A stretch of DNA of 64,000 nucleotides. It comes from Candidatus Melainabacteria bacterium (lineage in GTDB: Bacteria; Cyanobacteriota; Vampirovibrionia; Gastranaerophilales; Gastranaerophilaceae). The stretch spans positions 1 through 64,000 of the forward strand of contig QHMG01000004.1 of NCBI GenBank assembly GCA_003258725.1, written 5' to 3'. The notes below the pieces were generated by a model, which saw only the letters and a list, made by a program, of their open reading frames with translations, was not told the DNA's origin and did no database searches. Positions 35,119 to 44,412 of this stretch are shown in pieces (position 1 is the first letter of the stretch; every line of letters begins with the position of its first letter). Both the position numbers and the translations under genes were made by a program.

Positions 35119-36857
35119 TATAAAACTTCCTTTACTTTTGTAATAACTTTTTCAACTGCTTGTTCTGGAGTCATTGATTCTGTTGAATCTGTTTGACGAG
35201 TTTTCAATTCAACTTGACCTTCAGAAATTGTCTTACCAACAGTAATTCTGAATGGGAAGCCGATTAAATCTGCGTCTTTAAATTTAACCCCTGCTCTTTC
35301 TGGGCGATCATCTAAAACAGCTTCAATACCTGCATTCATAAGTTTTGCGTAAATTTCTTTTGCAACGCTCATTTGTTGTTCGTCTTTGTCGTTCAAAGGT
35401 ACAACGCAAACGTGATATGGTGCAATTTGGATTGGCCATAAAATACCGTGTTCATCGTGCCATCTTTCAACAGCTGCAGCGGCAGTTCTTGTAACACCAA
35501 TACCGTAACAACCCATTACATAAGGCTGAGCCTTACCGTTTTTATCTAAGAACATTGCGTTCATTGGTTTTGAATATTTTGTACCTAATTGGAAGATGTT
35601 ACCAACCTCGATACCTCTTGTAACTTTTAGTGGTTGACCGCATTGTGGACAAATTTCGCCAGCTTGCGCAAGTCTGATGTCTTCAAATTTTTCGATGTGA
35701 GGAATATCAACATCTAAGTTTGCACCAACCATGTGTTTATCTTCTTGGTTAATACCAACAACAAAGTTTTTCATATCTTTAACTGTTTCATCTGCAACAA
35801 TTGTAATTCCGTCCATTCCTTTAGGTCCGATAAATCCTCTTGCTGCATTAAAACCTTTTTCTACCATTAATTCTTCAATTTCAGGTGCTGAGGCAATTCT
35901 GATATCCATACCACCTACGGCATTCAACAATTTTGTTTCTTCAACCTCTTTGTCTGCTCTAATTAATGCTAAAACAGGTTTTTTATCAACAATGTAAACT
36001 AAAGATTTTAAAATAATTGTTGCTGGAATATTCAAGAAGTTGCAAAGCTCTTCAATTGAGTGAGTTTGAGGAGTATCAATAATTTTTGTTTCATTAAAAC
36101 CGAATTTGCTTCCATCAACATCTGCTGGTGGAAGTTTTGATACTGCGTGATTAGAGTTTGCAGAATAATCACAACCGTCACAATAGAATACGTCGTTTTC
36201 ACCTGCATCAGTTGTTGTAATAACCATAAATTCGTGGCTTACGCTTCCGCCGATAGCACCTGAATCTGATTGAACCATTTTTGTTTCAAGTCCACAACGT
36301 TTGAAAATTCTTGTGTAAGCATCAGCCATGTTTTGGTATTCTTTTTCCAAACCTTCTTGGTCAACGTCAAAACTGTAACCGTCTTTCATAATAAATTCAC
36401 GACCTCTTAATAAACCAAATCGAGGACGAACTTCATCTCTAAATTTTTCTTGGAATTGATATAAGTTTACAGGCATTTGTTTGTATGATTTCAAACCGTC
36501 ACGAGCAACTGCTGTAATAACTTCTTCTGCTGTTGGTGACAAGCACATTTCACGGTCGTGTCTGTCTCTAAAACGAGCCAATTCTCTGCCGTATGCTTCC
36601 CATCTGCCTGATTCGTCCCAAAGTTCTCTTGGTTGAACAACAGGAAGTAACAATTCTTGTGCGCCAGAGGCATTTAATTCTTCTCTAATGATGTTTTCAA
36701 TTTTTCTTAAAACACGCCACATTAAAGGTAAGTAGTTGTAAACACCACTTGTCAATTTTCTTATATAACCAGCTCTTACTAAAAATTTATGAGATACAAC
36801 TTCAGCATCAGCTGGAAATTCTCTTAGGGTTTGTACAAACAATTTTGACATTTTCAT
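35118..36857 (-). CDS. proS: prolyl-tRNA synthetase (bacterial, with editing insertion)
   Basis: A 579-residue class II synthetase. Motif 1 is around LLLPVVQP, motif 2 is FRDEVRPRFGLLRGREFIMKDG, motif 3 is GCYGIGVTRTAAAAVE. The insertion between motifs 2 and 3 is the INS editing domain. The anticodon-binding domain follows from about residue 480. The start at 36857 has GAGGATT 6 bases upstream. It is the first gene of proS-hinT-speE-speE. Confidence 0.95.
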   Translation of the reverse strand: MKMSKLFVQTLREFPADAEVVSHKFLVRAGYIRKLTSGVYNYLPLMWRVLRKIENIIREELNASGAQELLLPVVQPRELWDESGRWEAYGRELARFRDRHDREMCLSPTAEEVITAVARDGLKSYKQMPVNLYQFQEKFRDEVRPRFGLLRGREFIMKDGYSFDVDQEGLEKEYQNMADAYTRIFKRCGLETKMVQSDSGAIGGSVSHEFMVITTTDAGENDVFYCDGCDYSANSNHAVSKLPPADVDGSKFGFNETKIIDTPQTHSIEELCNFLNIPATIILKSLVYIVDKKPVLALIRADKEVEETKLLNAVGGMDIRIASAPEIEELMVEKGFNAARGFIGPKGMDGITIVADETVKDMKNFVVGINQEDKHMVGANLDVDIPHIEKFEDIRLAQAGEICPQCGQPLKVTRGIEVGNIFQLGTKYSKPMNAMFLDKNGKAQPYVMGCYGIGVTRTAAAAVERWHDEHGILWPIQIAPYHVCVVPLNDKDEQQMSVAKEIYAKLMNAGIEAVLDDRPERAGVKFKDADLIGFPFRITVGKTISEGQVELKTRQTDSTESMTPEQAVEKVITKVKEVL

Positions 36858-36988
36858 AATTTATAATCCTCACTAATTGAGATTATTTTACCATAAAAAT
36901 ATAATGCGTAGAACATTATTTATAAAAGCTTAATGCCAAAAAATATTTGTATAACACATAAAGATTATTGTTTATGCAGAAAATAAGA

Positions 36989-37010
36989 GTAGGTCAGGCA
37001 TTGCCTGACA
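36989..37010. repeat. dispersed 22-bp palindromic repeat, copy 2
   Basis: The unit GTAGGTCAGGCATTGCCTGA with CA following. The core GTCAGGCA/TGCCTGAC is a perfect inverted repeat here. It is located in the 213-base gap between the TPR gene end (37071) and proS start. Confidence 0.65.
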
Positions 37011-37070
37011 AAAGGTTGTAATTCAATCAAAAGGTCACTTTGTGCCTAAAAGTTTTATCGTCAAATAAAA

Positions 37071-38015
37071 CTATATTCCTTGCGGTAGGTTTTTCTCTAA
37101 TTCAGCTTGAACTTCTTTAGGCGGAATTGAAAGCGTATCGTGGTTTTGCATTGCAAGTGTCATACATTCTTTGTATTCTGCCCACATTTGTTTGTATTTT
37201 AATACTTGTGCCATTACATAATACAAATCGCCGTTATCTGGAATTTCTTCTAGCGCAACCTTCATTATGCCGTAAGCCTCGTCGTAGCGTTCTGTTTTAA
37301 ACAAAATTTTTGTCATAATTTTATACGCTTCAATATCACGAGGATTGTATTCTAATGTTTTTTGCAAATAACCCAATGCAGAATTGTAATCACCTTGATC
37401 ATAAGCGATTGAACCTAAGTTGAAGTATGCCCAACTGTAATTTGGTGATTGTTCAATAACTTTTTTGTATTCTGCAATTGCCTCTGGAATTTTGCCTTCG
37501 TTTCTGTAAATGTAACCTAAGTGAAAATGTGCAAAAATATCGCTACTGTTAAGTTGTACAGCCTTCATGAAGCATACTTTTGCAATTTCTGGTTGTTCTT
37601 TTTTTACGTAACAAAGTCCTAAATTGAAATAGCTGTTTGAATCGTCTACATCTGTTGATAATACTCGTTTGAAACACTCGATAGCCTTATCAAATTCACG
37701 CATATCAATATAAACAAGCCCTAAGTTGTAATAAAAATCTGTGTCATCAGGTGATAATTCAATCGCTTTTAAATAGGCTTGTTCAGCCTTTGCGCTGTCA
37801 CGCATTTTTTCATGAACAATACCTTTGTTATAATAAAGACCGGCATCATTTGGAAAAATACTAATCAAAAATTGAAACTGTTTTAAGGCTTCTTCGTTAA
37901 AACCTTTGTCTAACAAAACCACAGCCAAACGGCGTCTAGCTTGAAAGTTAGACGAATCTTCACGAAGAATTGCCTGCAATTCCTCAATTTCTTGTAAATC
38001 TTGATCATCGCTCAT
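37071..38015 (-). CDS. TPR-repeat protein
   Basis: A 314-residue protein with no signal peptide, consisting of about eight 34-residue tetratricopeptide repeats (for example YYNLGLVYIDMREFDKAIEC, YFNLGLCYVKKEQPEIAKVC, HFHLGYIYRNEGKIPEAIAE). It binds proteins, with unknown partners. It lies 51 bases after accC but has its own promoter in that gap. No enzymatic domain is present. Confidence 0.85.
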   Translation of the reverse strand: MSDDQDLQEIEELQAILREDSSNFQARRRLAVVLLDKGFNEEALKQFQFLISIFPNDAGLYYNKGIVHEKMRDSAKAEQAYLKAIELSPDDTDFYYNLGLVYIDMREFDKAIECFKRVLSTDVDDSNSYFNLGLCYVKKEQPEIAKVCFMKAVQLNSSDIFAHFHLGYIYRNEGKIPEAIAEYKKVIEQSPNYSWAYFNLGSIAYDQGDYNSALGYLQKTLEYNPRDIEAYKIMTKILFKTERYDEAYGIMKVALEEIPDNGDLYYVMAQVLKYKQMWAEYKECMTLAMQNHDTLSIPPKEVQAELEKNLPQGI

Positions 38016-38021
38016 ATTACT

Positions 38022-38049
38022 ATTATAAACGTTTTTTTTAAAGTTGCAA
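38022..38049 (-). promoter_or_regulatory. promoter of TPR gene; leaderless
   Basis: On the minus strand: TTGCAA (38049-38044), 16-base spacer, consensus TATAAT (38027-38022), then 6 bases to the ATG at 38015. No Shine-Dalgarno. The promoter separates this gene from the accBC unit. Confidence 0.65.
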
Positions 38050-38066
38050 AGATGTAAAGTTAAAAA

Positions 38067-39422
38067 TTACTTCTTGTTTTCTTTTCTTCTGTAAAAGTCT
38101 TCTAAGAAACTTGTGTTAAAGTCACCAGTTTTGAAAACTTCATCTTCAATAACTTCTAAATCAAACGGGATAGTCGTTTCAACGCCGATTACAACGTATT
38201 CTTTTAATGCTTGGTACATTCTACGTCTTGCTTGGTTTCTGTTTTCGCCCCAACAAATCAATTTACCAATCATTGAATCGTAGTAAGGTGGAATTTTATA
38301 CCCTGGGTATACGTGTGAATCTACACGAACACCAAATCCTCCTGGTTGAACGTATCCTTCGATAGTTCCTGGACAAGGCATAAAGTTCTTTTCAGGATTT
38401 TCTGCGTTAATTCTACATTCAATTGCGTGACCTTGTAGGTTAATATCTTTTTGCTTGTATTGTAATTTTTCGCCTGACGCAACAAGAATTTGTTGTCTTA
38501 CAATATCAACTCTAGAAATCATTTCAGTAATACAGTGCTCTACTTGAACACGAGTATTCATTTCCATGAAGTACCATTTTCCGTCGCTATCAAGCAAGAA
38601 TTCACAAGTACCAACACCTTCGTATTTAACAGCTTTTGCTGCACGAATAGATGCTTCACCCATTTTTCTTCTAGTACGTTCATCAACAGCAGGTGATGGA
38701 GTTTCTTCTATTAACTTTTGGTGACGTCTTTGTACAGAACAATCACGTTCACCTAAGTAGATGTAGTTTCCATATTGGTCGCCGATGATTTGAACCTCAA
38801 TATGACGAGGGTTTTCTAAATATTTTTCGCAGTAAACATCTGGATTACCGAAGGATTTTTCTGCTTCTGATTGGCAAAGTTGTAAGTTTGTAGCAACTTC
38901 ATCATCGTTTCTGCAAACTCTCATACCTTTACCGCCACCACCAGCAGTAGCCTTCAAGATAACTGGATATTTTACTTTTTTAGCAAATTTAATAACTTCT
39001 TTTGCATCGTGAACAATGCCTGTACCTGGAATTACAGGTACGTCGTTTTCAATCATTGTTTTACGAGCATTAGCTTTATCTCCCATTTTTCTCATTGATT
39101 GAGAAGAAGGTCCGATAAATTTGATGTTATGTTGTTCACAAATTGCCGCAAAATCAGCTCTTTCTGACAAGAAACCATATCCAGGGTGAATGGCATCAAC
39201 ACCTGCAAGTTCAGCAACAGACATAATTGCAGGAATGCTTAAATAACTTTTTGAACTATCAGCTGGTCCAATACAATAAGCATCAGTTGCAAGTCTTACA
39301 TGAAGTGAGTTTGCGTCTGCTTCTGAATATACAGCAACAGTCGGAATACCTAATTCACGGCATGCTCTTATGATTCTAACCGAAATTTCGCCACGGTTTG
39401 CAACAAGAACTTTTCTAAACAT
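38067..39422 (-). CDS. accC: acetyl-CoA carboxylase, biotin carboxylase subunit
   Basis: A 451-residue ATP-grasp enzyme. Start MFRKVLVANRGEISVRIIRA, KATAGGGGKGMRV, biotin/ATP-binding YLGERDCSVQRRHQKLIEE, and EMNTRVQVEHCITEMI. It carboxylates biotin on AccB using bicarbonate and ATP, the first step of fatty acid synthesis. It lies 25 bases after accB. The carboxyltransferase genes accA/accD are not in the window. Confidence 0.96.
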   Translation of the reverse strand: MFRKVLVANRGEISVRIIRACRELGIPTVAVYSEADANSLHVRLATDAYCIGPADSSKSYLSIPAIMSVAELAGVDAIHPGYGFLSERADFAAICEQHNIKFIGPSSQSMRKMGDKANARKTMIENDVPVIPGTGIVHDAKEVIKFAKKVKYPVILKATAGGGGKGMRVCRNDDEVATNLQLCQSEAEKSFGNPDVYCEKYLENPRHIEVQIIGDQYGNYIYLGERDCSVQRRHQKLIEETPSPAVDERTRRKMGEASIRAAKAVKYEGVGTCEFLLDSDGKWYFMEMNTRVQVEHCITEMISRVDIVRQQILVASGEKLQYKQKDINLQGHAIECRINAENPEKNFMPCPGTIEGYVQPGGFGVRVDSHVYPGYKIPPYYDSMIGKLICWGENRNQARRRMYQALKEYVVIGVETTIPFDLEVIEDEVFKTGDFNTSFLEDFYRRKENKK

Positions 39423-39447
39423 AATATTCTATTCCTAATTTTTAAAT

Positions 39448-39906
39448 TTATTCAATATACATTAACACTTGACCATATTCAACAGGTTGTCCGTCGTCTA
39501 CACAAATTTCAACAACTTTACCTGAAAAATCTGATTCAATTTCGTTCATAAGTTTCATTGCTTCAATAATACAAACAACTTCACCTTGAGCGACAAGTGA
39601 TCCAACCTCAACAAAAGCAGGAGCATCTGGAGATGCTGCTTTATAGAAAGTACCAACCATAGGTGATTTTACAGCTTTTGCAGTTTTAGCAATAGAAGAA
39701 GTGTTGTCTTCTTTAGCTTCTTCAGCTTTAGCAGGAGTTGTTGCTTTAGCTTCGACTACTGGAGTTGAAACCACGTTAGTTGTTACTGTTTGTTTTTCTC
39801 TTTTAAGTACAATTGATTGTTCTTGGTCTTCTAATTGCATTTCTGTCAATTCAGACTCATTCATCAATTTAGCCAACTTTTCTAAATATTTTAAATCAAA
39901 CTTCAT
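39448..39906 (-). CDS. accB: biotin carboxyl carrier protein
   Basis: A 152-residue protein. An N-terminal dimerisation segment (1-50) is followed by an Ala/Lys/Thr linker, then the biotinyl domain with the biotinylation site EAMKLMNEI; the Lys is about 35 residues from the end as expected. AAAGGA is 8 bases upstream. It lies 33 bases after efp. Confidence 0.96.
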   Translation of the reverse strand: MKFDLKYLEKLAKLMNESELTEMQLEDQEQSIVLKREKQTVTTNVVSTPVVEAKATTPAKAEEAKEDNTSSIAKTAKAVKSPMVGTFYKAASPDAPAFVEVGSLVAQGEVVCIIEAMKLMNEIESDFSGKVVEICVDDGQPVEYGQVLMYIE

Positions 39907-39939
39907 ATTCTAAATCCTTTCCAGACAGTGCTAGATATA

Positions 39940-40500
39940 CTAGCATCTGTCAAGATATTCGTTAGTTCTTGTATCAATTCTAATTCTGTCTCCGTTTACA
40001 ACGAAGAAAGGAACATTAACTACTGCACCTGTTTCAGTTTCAGCAGGTTTTGTACCACCTTGAGATGTGTTGCCTTTTTCAGCTGGTGGAGTGTTTACAA
40101 CTTCTAATTCAACGTGAGTTGGAAGATCAACACCGATTACATTACCTTCGTGAGTTAAAACAGAAACGTTCATGTTTTCTTTTAAGTATTTGATACCGTC
40201 ACCAATCATATCTGCTGTAACTGTGATTTGTTCGTAAGTTTCCAAATCCATCATTACATAGCCAGTACCTTCTTTGTATAAATATTGCATATCTCTACGA
40301 TCAAGCATAGCTTTAGCAACTTTTTCACCAGCTCTGAATGTTTTTTCAACAACTTGACCAGTTTCAACATTTTTCAATTTTGTTCTTACGAAAGCTGCAC
40401 CTTTACCAGGTTTTACATGTAAGAACTCAATTACTGACCATAAAGAACCGCCGTCTAGTTGTAGAGTTAAGCCTGTTTTTAAATCGTTTACCGAAATCAT
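39940..40500 (-). CDS. efp: translation elongation factor P
   Basis: A 186-residue three-domain EF-P. The modification loop reads [15 protein letters not shown], with the usual Lys in PGKG. The C-terminal domain has [20 protein letters not shown]. It relieves ribosome stalling at poly-proline, which may matter for the proline-rich protein at 20615. The efp-accB-accC order is common in cyanobacteria and Firmicutes. AAGGAG precedes the ATG; the promoter at 40529 drives the unit. Confidence 0.96.
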   Translation of the reverse strand: MISVNDLKTGLTLQLDGGSLWSVIEFLHVKPGKGAAFVRTKLKNVETGQVVEKTFRAGEKVAKAMLDRRDMQYLYKEGTGYVMMDLETYEQITVTADMIGDGIKYLKENMNVSVLTHEGNVIGVDLPTHVELEVVNTPPAEKGNTSQGGTKPAETETGAVVNVPFFVVNGDRIRIDTRTNEYLDRC

Positions 40501-40528
40501 AAATTCTCCTTTTTTTAACTATGGGTAA

Positions 40529-40556
40529 ATGATAGCATAAACAAAAATTTTTTCAA
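40529..40556 (-). promoter_or_regulatory. promoter of efp-accB-accC
   Basis: Minus strand TTGAAA (40556-40551), 16-base spacer, TGC-TATCAT (hexamer 40534-40529; extended -10). A leader of about 20 bases with a Shine-Dalgarno follows, unlike the leaderless set. Confidence 0.6.
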
Positions 40557-40639
40557 GAAAATAGTTGTAAAGATGATATAAAGAGCATATTAAAATCTAT
40601 AAGACAATAAGTCGATTTATTGTAAATAGTCTTGGTTTA

Positions 40640-40715
40640 TTCGGGGTGTCGGCAGAGTAACGTCTGACCGACACCTTACGGGCTGGGCTCGCTTACGCTC
40701 GCACGGCGCCCTACC
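40640..40715. repeat. GC-rich hairpin island
   Basis: Between efp and the pilin-like gene lies about 75 bases of strongly GC-rich sequence in a 30% GC genome. It contains the inverted repeat GGTGTCGG / CCGACACC with a 15-base loop, then a run with GCTCGC repeated directly four bases apart and a GGGC/GCCC pair at the ends. It could be a REP/MITE-like repeat or a terminator for the pyrH operon. The flanking sequence is ordinary AT-rich. Confidence 0.5.
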
Positions 40716-40724
40716 GAAAAACCG

Positions 40725-41417
40725 CTAATTACATGTCGTCTTGTCGTCCCAATTGATAACATTCGGACAATTTTTATAATCCATGTTCTTGTTTAATAAA
40801 ACCCAAGCAGAGCAAGCAAAAGAAAGTCCTTGTTGTGAAATGCAATCAGAAAATGGAACAAGCCTGTCTTTAGGTCCACCCATTGGTATCAAGCCTTTTT
40901 GAGTTGTATAAAACCCAAACTGGTCACGTCCTGCGGTGTTTGAACCATTTGGACCATCAACATCAATGTAAGTTGCACCTAAAATTCTGTTTGTATTATC
41001 AACAGGGTCGTAATCACCTCTAAAATCGTCGTTAATTAGCATTGAACTTCCGTTCATCATGCGCAATTTATATCCTCTAAGTGTCTGAGATTCAAAGCCA
41101 CAAGAACTTTCAGAAGGTTTACAGTAGTTTAAAACTTTCATTTTTTTTCTTAAAATTTCTGTAAATTCATCAGCTCTGTAAGGCTTGTTAAGTGCGCTAA
41201 ATCCAAAATCTGTAACATCAAAGTTTGAAATTTTGTCTATAACTAAGGCGAGTTCAATTTTTTTATAATTTTCACTTAATAAATCAGAAATAGCTCTTTC
41301 TTTGTTTACTTTCACGACTGTTGGTATTGTCATCATAGAGATTACACCGATAACAAAAAGAACTACAAGCATTTCTGCAAGTGTGAAAGCATTAAATTTT
41401 AAATAAGCATTTTTCAT
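40725..41417 (-). CDS. type IV pilin-like protein (prepilin N-terminus)
   Basis: A 230-residue protein with a class III prepilin N-terminus: AFTLAEMLVVLFVIGVISMM, where processing would be before Phe and Glu at +5 is kept. The leader is about 9 residues (MKNAYLKFNA) and the cleavage residue is Ala instead of Gly. A hydrophobic helix is followed by a globular domain with Cys residues (CKPSESSCGF, SDCISQQGLSFACSAW). It may be a minor pilin or pseudopilin. It is the last gene of the pyrH operon and has no known link to it. Confidence 0.75.
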   Translation of the reverse strand: MKNAYLKFNAFTLAEMLVVLFVIGVISMMTIPTVVKVNKERAISDLLSENYKKIELALVIDKISNFDVTDFGFSALNKPYRADEFTEILRKKMKVLNYCKPSESSCGFESQTLRGYKLRMMNGSSMLINDDFRGDYDPVDNTNRILGATYIDVDGPNGSNTAGRDQFGFYTTQKGLIPMGGPKDRLVPFSDCISQQGLSFACSAWVLLNKNMDYKNCPNVINWDDKTTCN

Positions 41418-41426
41418 AAAATTTCT

Positions 41427-41897
41427 CTATAAAAGAATAATGTAGTGGAAGAAGAACGCAAACACAACTCCTAAGATTGCACCGCAGAAAACTTCTTTAG
41501 GGGTATGCCCTAACATTTCTTTTAACTTTGTACCAGCCGCATTAATGTCGTGTTTGTAGAAATCTGCAACCATTTTGTTTAAGCACACAGCCATTTTACC
41601 AGATGCTCTACGAATCCCAGCTGCATCGTACATTACAACAAAAGCATAACCGATAGCAACAGCAAACATTGTTGATGTAAAACCGTCTAAAATTCCAACG
41701 ATTGTTGATAATGCTACAACACCAGCAGAGTGTGAGCTTGGCATGCCACCTGTGGTTGTAAAAATTCTGAAATCAACTCTTTTATTGATTGCGATATCTA
41801 AAAGTATTTTGATTACTTGTGCAATAAAGGCAGCTAAAAGACCTGCTGCGATTGCTTCAATACCTGTGTTTGTGTACTTTGCGATTAAATTTTCCAT
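41427..41897 (-). CDS. divergent PAP2-family membrane protein
   Basis: A 156-residue membrane protein of the divergent PAP2 family (DUF212/YuiD type). It has the signature GGMPSSHSAGVVALST and about four hydrophobic segments, but lacks the full acid phosphatase triad. Neighbours rsgA and ispA make an undecaprenyl-phosphate-related role plausible, but it is not proven. Confidence 0.85.
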   Translation of the reverse strand: MENLIAKYTNTGIEAIAAGLLAAFIAQVIKILLDIAINKRVDFRIFTTTGGMPSSHSAGVVALSTIVGILDGFTSTMFAVAIGYAFVVMYDAAGIRRASGKMAVCLNKMVADFYKHDINAAGTKLKEMLGHTPKEVFCGAILGVVFAFFFHYIILL

Positions 41898-41898
41898 T

Positions 41899-42753
41899 TT
41901 ATACCTTTTCTCTTATTGAATTAATAATTGAGTTGAAGATTTCAGACTCAATATTTTGCTTTTTTAGTATATCATAAGCCTTGTCTAAAAGGCAATTAAG
42001 TTCATGTTTGGCTTTTTCAAGTCCAAATAATGCTGTATATGTTAGCTTTCCTTCTTCTTTATCTTTACCCATAGTTTTGCCCATTTCTTCAAAAGTAGAA
42101 GTTTCATCTAAAATGTCGTCACAAATTTGGAACGCAAATCCAAGCATTTGACCAAAATCATTCATTGCTTGAAGCTGTTCTTCACTTGCGTTTGCAATGT
42201 GAGCTCCAGCTTTTAGTGCCGCTTTGAATAAATCGGCAGTCTTATGAGTGTGAATATATTCAAGAATTTTAGCATCATAAGGTTTACCTTCCATTGCAAT
42301 ATCAACCACTTGACCTGCAATAATTCCGTATGCGCCTGCTGCAATAGCGTGTTCTCTTAAAACTTTTACAATTGTTTCAGCTGGAAGGTCTGATTTATCA
42401 ATAATTAATTGAGTTCCGTAACTGATTAAAGCGTCACCAGCAAGAACTGCAGTACTTTCAGAGAATTTTTTGTGGTTTGTAAGTTTGCCACGTCTGTAAT
42501 CGTCGTTGTCCATGCAAGGTAAATCATCGTGAATAAGACTTTGAGTGTGTAACATTTCAAATGCACAAGCAGTTGGGAGAGCTTTTTCCATTTCTCCGCC
42601 GAAAACTCTGCAAGCCTCAAGACACATAATCGGTCTCAATCTTTTACCGCCAGCAAGCAGGCTGTAACGCATTGATTCGAATATTTCTTCTGGATAGCTT
42701 ACAGGTAAATATTCGTCTAATTTTTTGTTTACTAAATCAATTAATTCTTTCAT
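41899..42753 (-). CDS. ispA: polyprenyl diphosphate synthase, FPP type
   Basis: A 284-residue trans-prenyltransferase. First aspartate-rich motif LIHDDLPCMDND, second motif ICDDILDET; also LLAGGKRLRPIMCL. It makes farnesyl or geranylgeranyl diphosphate for polyprenyl carriers. I choose the ATG at 42753, with GAGGAT 9 bases upstream; the frame from 42768 would overlap the end of rsgA. It is separated from rsgA by one base. Confidence 0.93.
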   Translation of the reverse strand: MKELIDLVNKKLDEYLPVSYPEEIFESMRYSLLAGGKRLRPIMCLEACRVFGGEMEKALPTACAFEMLHTQSLIHDDLPCMDNDDYRRGKLTNHKKFSESTAVLAGDALISYGTQLIIDKSDLPAETIVKVLREHAIAAGAYGIIAGQVVDIAMEGKPYDAKILEYIHTHKTADLFKAALKAGAHIANASEEQLQAMNDFGQMLGFAFQICDDILDETSTFEEMGKTMGKDKEEGKLTYTALFGLEKAKHELNCLLDKAYDILKKQNIESEIFNSIINSIREKV

Positions 42754-42754
42754 T

Positions 42755-43759
42755 TTATTTATCCTCATGAATTTCTTTATGTATGCTTTGTTTTTGCGTA
42801 TTTCTGGCAGATTGACGCTTTTGGGCGCTAATTTTTACTGCCATTTTGTCGTTGTGATGTTTAAAATGAGTTTCTCTTTCGTGCTTTGTGCCTGAATATT
42901 TAACTCGTTCTTTATATTCTTTTGCCTCATTTACAAAAGTTAAATAACTTTGATAACGACTTAAATCAATGTTGTCAATGTGTTCTAATACGGCACAGCC
43001 TGTTTCTTTGTCATGCAAACAGTCTGAGAACTTGCAATAACCCTTGTATTTACTAATTTCATCAAACAATTCATCAACTTCGTTTGGCATTAAAAAATCG
43101 AACTTCAAATTGCTAAAACCAGGTGTATCAACAATTCTCATTGTATCAGTAATGTTTATAATTTCGCAATGTCGAGTTGTATGAGTTCCTCGTTCTGTTT
43201 TTTCGCTGACAGATTTTGTTCTCAAATTGCAATTAGGGTTAATCGCATTGATTAAACTTGATTTTCCAACGCCTGAACTTCCGCAAAGAACTGAGATTTT
43301 GCCGTCTAAAATTTCTTTAAAATCTTCAATGCCGTCTTTTTCTTTTGCAGAGGTGAAAACGATATCAAAACCTAGTGGTTCGTAGATTTGAAATACTTTT
43401 TCAATTGTTGAATCGTCAAGCGACAAGTCATTTTTATTAAAACATAATTCAGTCGGAATGTTGTAATATTTTGCAAATGCAATGTATCTGTTAAGTTGTT
43501 CAAAACTTAATTCAGGCTCTTTTACAGCTGATACAATTACGATTTGGTCAATGTTTGCAACATTTGGTCGAGGAATATAGTTTTTCTTTGGCAGAACTTT
43601 TTCAATCGCACCATTTTCAAATTCAACAAAATCGCCTACAACAATTTTTAACTTTTGTTTTTTAAGGACCTCTCTCAATTTGCATTCAAAAGTTTGATTA
43701 TTATGGTTTACATAATAAAAATCTGAATGAATTTTAAAGATTTGTCCTGTCTGTGCCAT
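42755..43759 (-). CDS. rsgA: ribosome small subunit-dependent GTPase RsgA
   Basis: A 334-residue circularly permuted GTPase: an OB fold at the N-terminus, G4 FNKND, G1 CGSSGVGKSSL, switch TTRHCEI, G3 DTPGFSN, and a C-terminal zinc finger with C-x-x-C pattern (YCKFSDCLHDKETGC). It is a 30S assembly factor. About 35 C-terminal residues are basic (KRQSARNTQKQS). It ends 2 bases before ispA and starts 3 bases after rpe. Confidence 0.93.
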   Translation of the reverse strand: MAQTGQIFKIHSDFYYVNHNNQTFECKLREVLKKQKLKIVVGDFVEFENGAIEKVLPKKNYIPRPNVANIDQIVIVSAVKEPELSFEQLNRYIAFAKYYNIPTELCFNKNDLSLDDSTIEKVFQIYEPLGFDIVFTSAKEKDGIEDFKEILDGKISVLCGSSGVGKSSLINAINPNCNLRTKSVSEKTERGTHTTRHCEIINITDTMRIVDTPGFSNLKFDFLMPNEVDELFDEISKYKGYCKFSDCLHDKETGCAVLEHIDNIDLSRYQSYLTFVNEAKEYKERVKYSGTKHERETHFKHHNDKMAVKISAQKRQSARNTQKQSIHKEIHEDK

Positions 43760-43761
43760 TT

Positions 43762-44412
43762 TTACGCTCTTAAAGATTCAATTGCTTTTTTAACGTCTTT
43801 GCTCTTGTAAATATAACTACCGGCTACAAGTGAAGTTGCACCTAAAGAAACGCAAACTTTTGAAGTTACGTCGTTAATTCCGCCATCAACTTGAATAATT
43901 AAATCTTCTTTACCGTTTTGTTGAATTGTAGGAATTTTTTGTGCGCAATAGTGCATAAACTCTTGTCCGCCAAATCCTGGTTCAACTGTCATTACAAGCA
44001 CCATATCAACTAATGGTAAATATGGAATTATATCATTTTGATTAGTTTTAGGTTTAATTGAAATACCTGCTTTGCAACCTAAAGATTGAATTTTTTTACA
44101 AATTTCTTCAATATTTTCAGGTTTTACGGCTTCATAATGGAAGGTAATGATATCAGCACCTGCTTTAGCAAAGTCTTCAATATATTTTTCAGGATTATCA
44201 ATCATCAAATGAACATCAAGAGGTTTTCTTGCAAAGCGTTTCAATGCTTTTACAACAGGAATACCGATTGTAATGTTTGGTACAAAATGACCGTCCATAA
44301 CGTCAACGTGAATCCAATCAGCGCCGTTGTCTTCAACTAATTTTATATCTCTTTCCAAGTTAGCAAAATCTGCCGATAAAATTGATGGTGATACAATAAT
44401 TTCTTTACTCAT
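43762..44412 (-). CDS. rpe: ribulose-phosphate 3-epimerase
   Basis: A 216-residue TIM barrel. SPSILSADFANL, the metal site HVDVMDGHFVPNITIG, then DVHLMIDNPEKY, TVEPGFGGQEF and VDGGIN. It interconverts ribulose 5-phosphate and xylulose 5-phosphate; the product also feeds RibBA. It overlaps the end of rnc by 8 bases. Confidence 0.95.
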   Translation of the reverse strand: MSKEIIVSPSILSADFANLERDIKLVEDNGADWIHVDVMDGHFVPNITIGIPVVKALKRFARKPLDVHLMIDNPEKYIEDFAKAGADIITFHYEAVKPENIEEICKKIQSLGCKAGISIKPKTNQNDIIPYLPLVDMVLVMTVEPGFGGQEFMHYCAQKIPTIQQNGKEDLIIQVDGGINDVTSKVCVSLGATSLVAGSYIYKSKDVKKAIESLRA

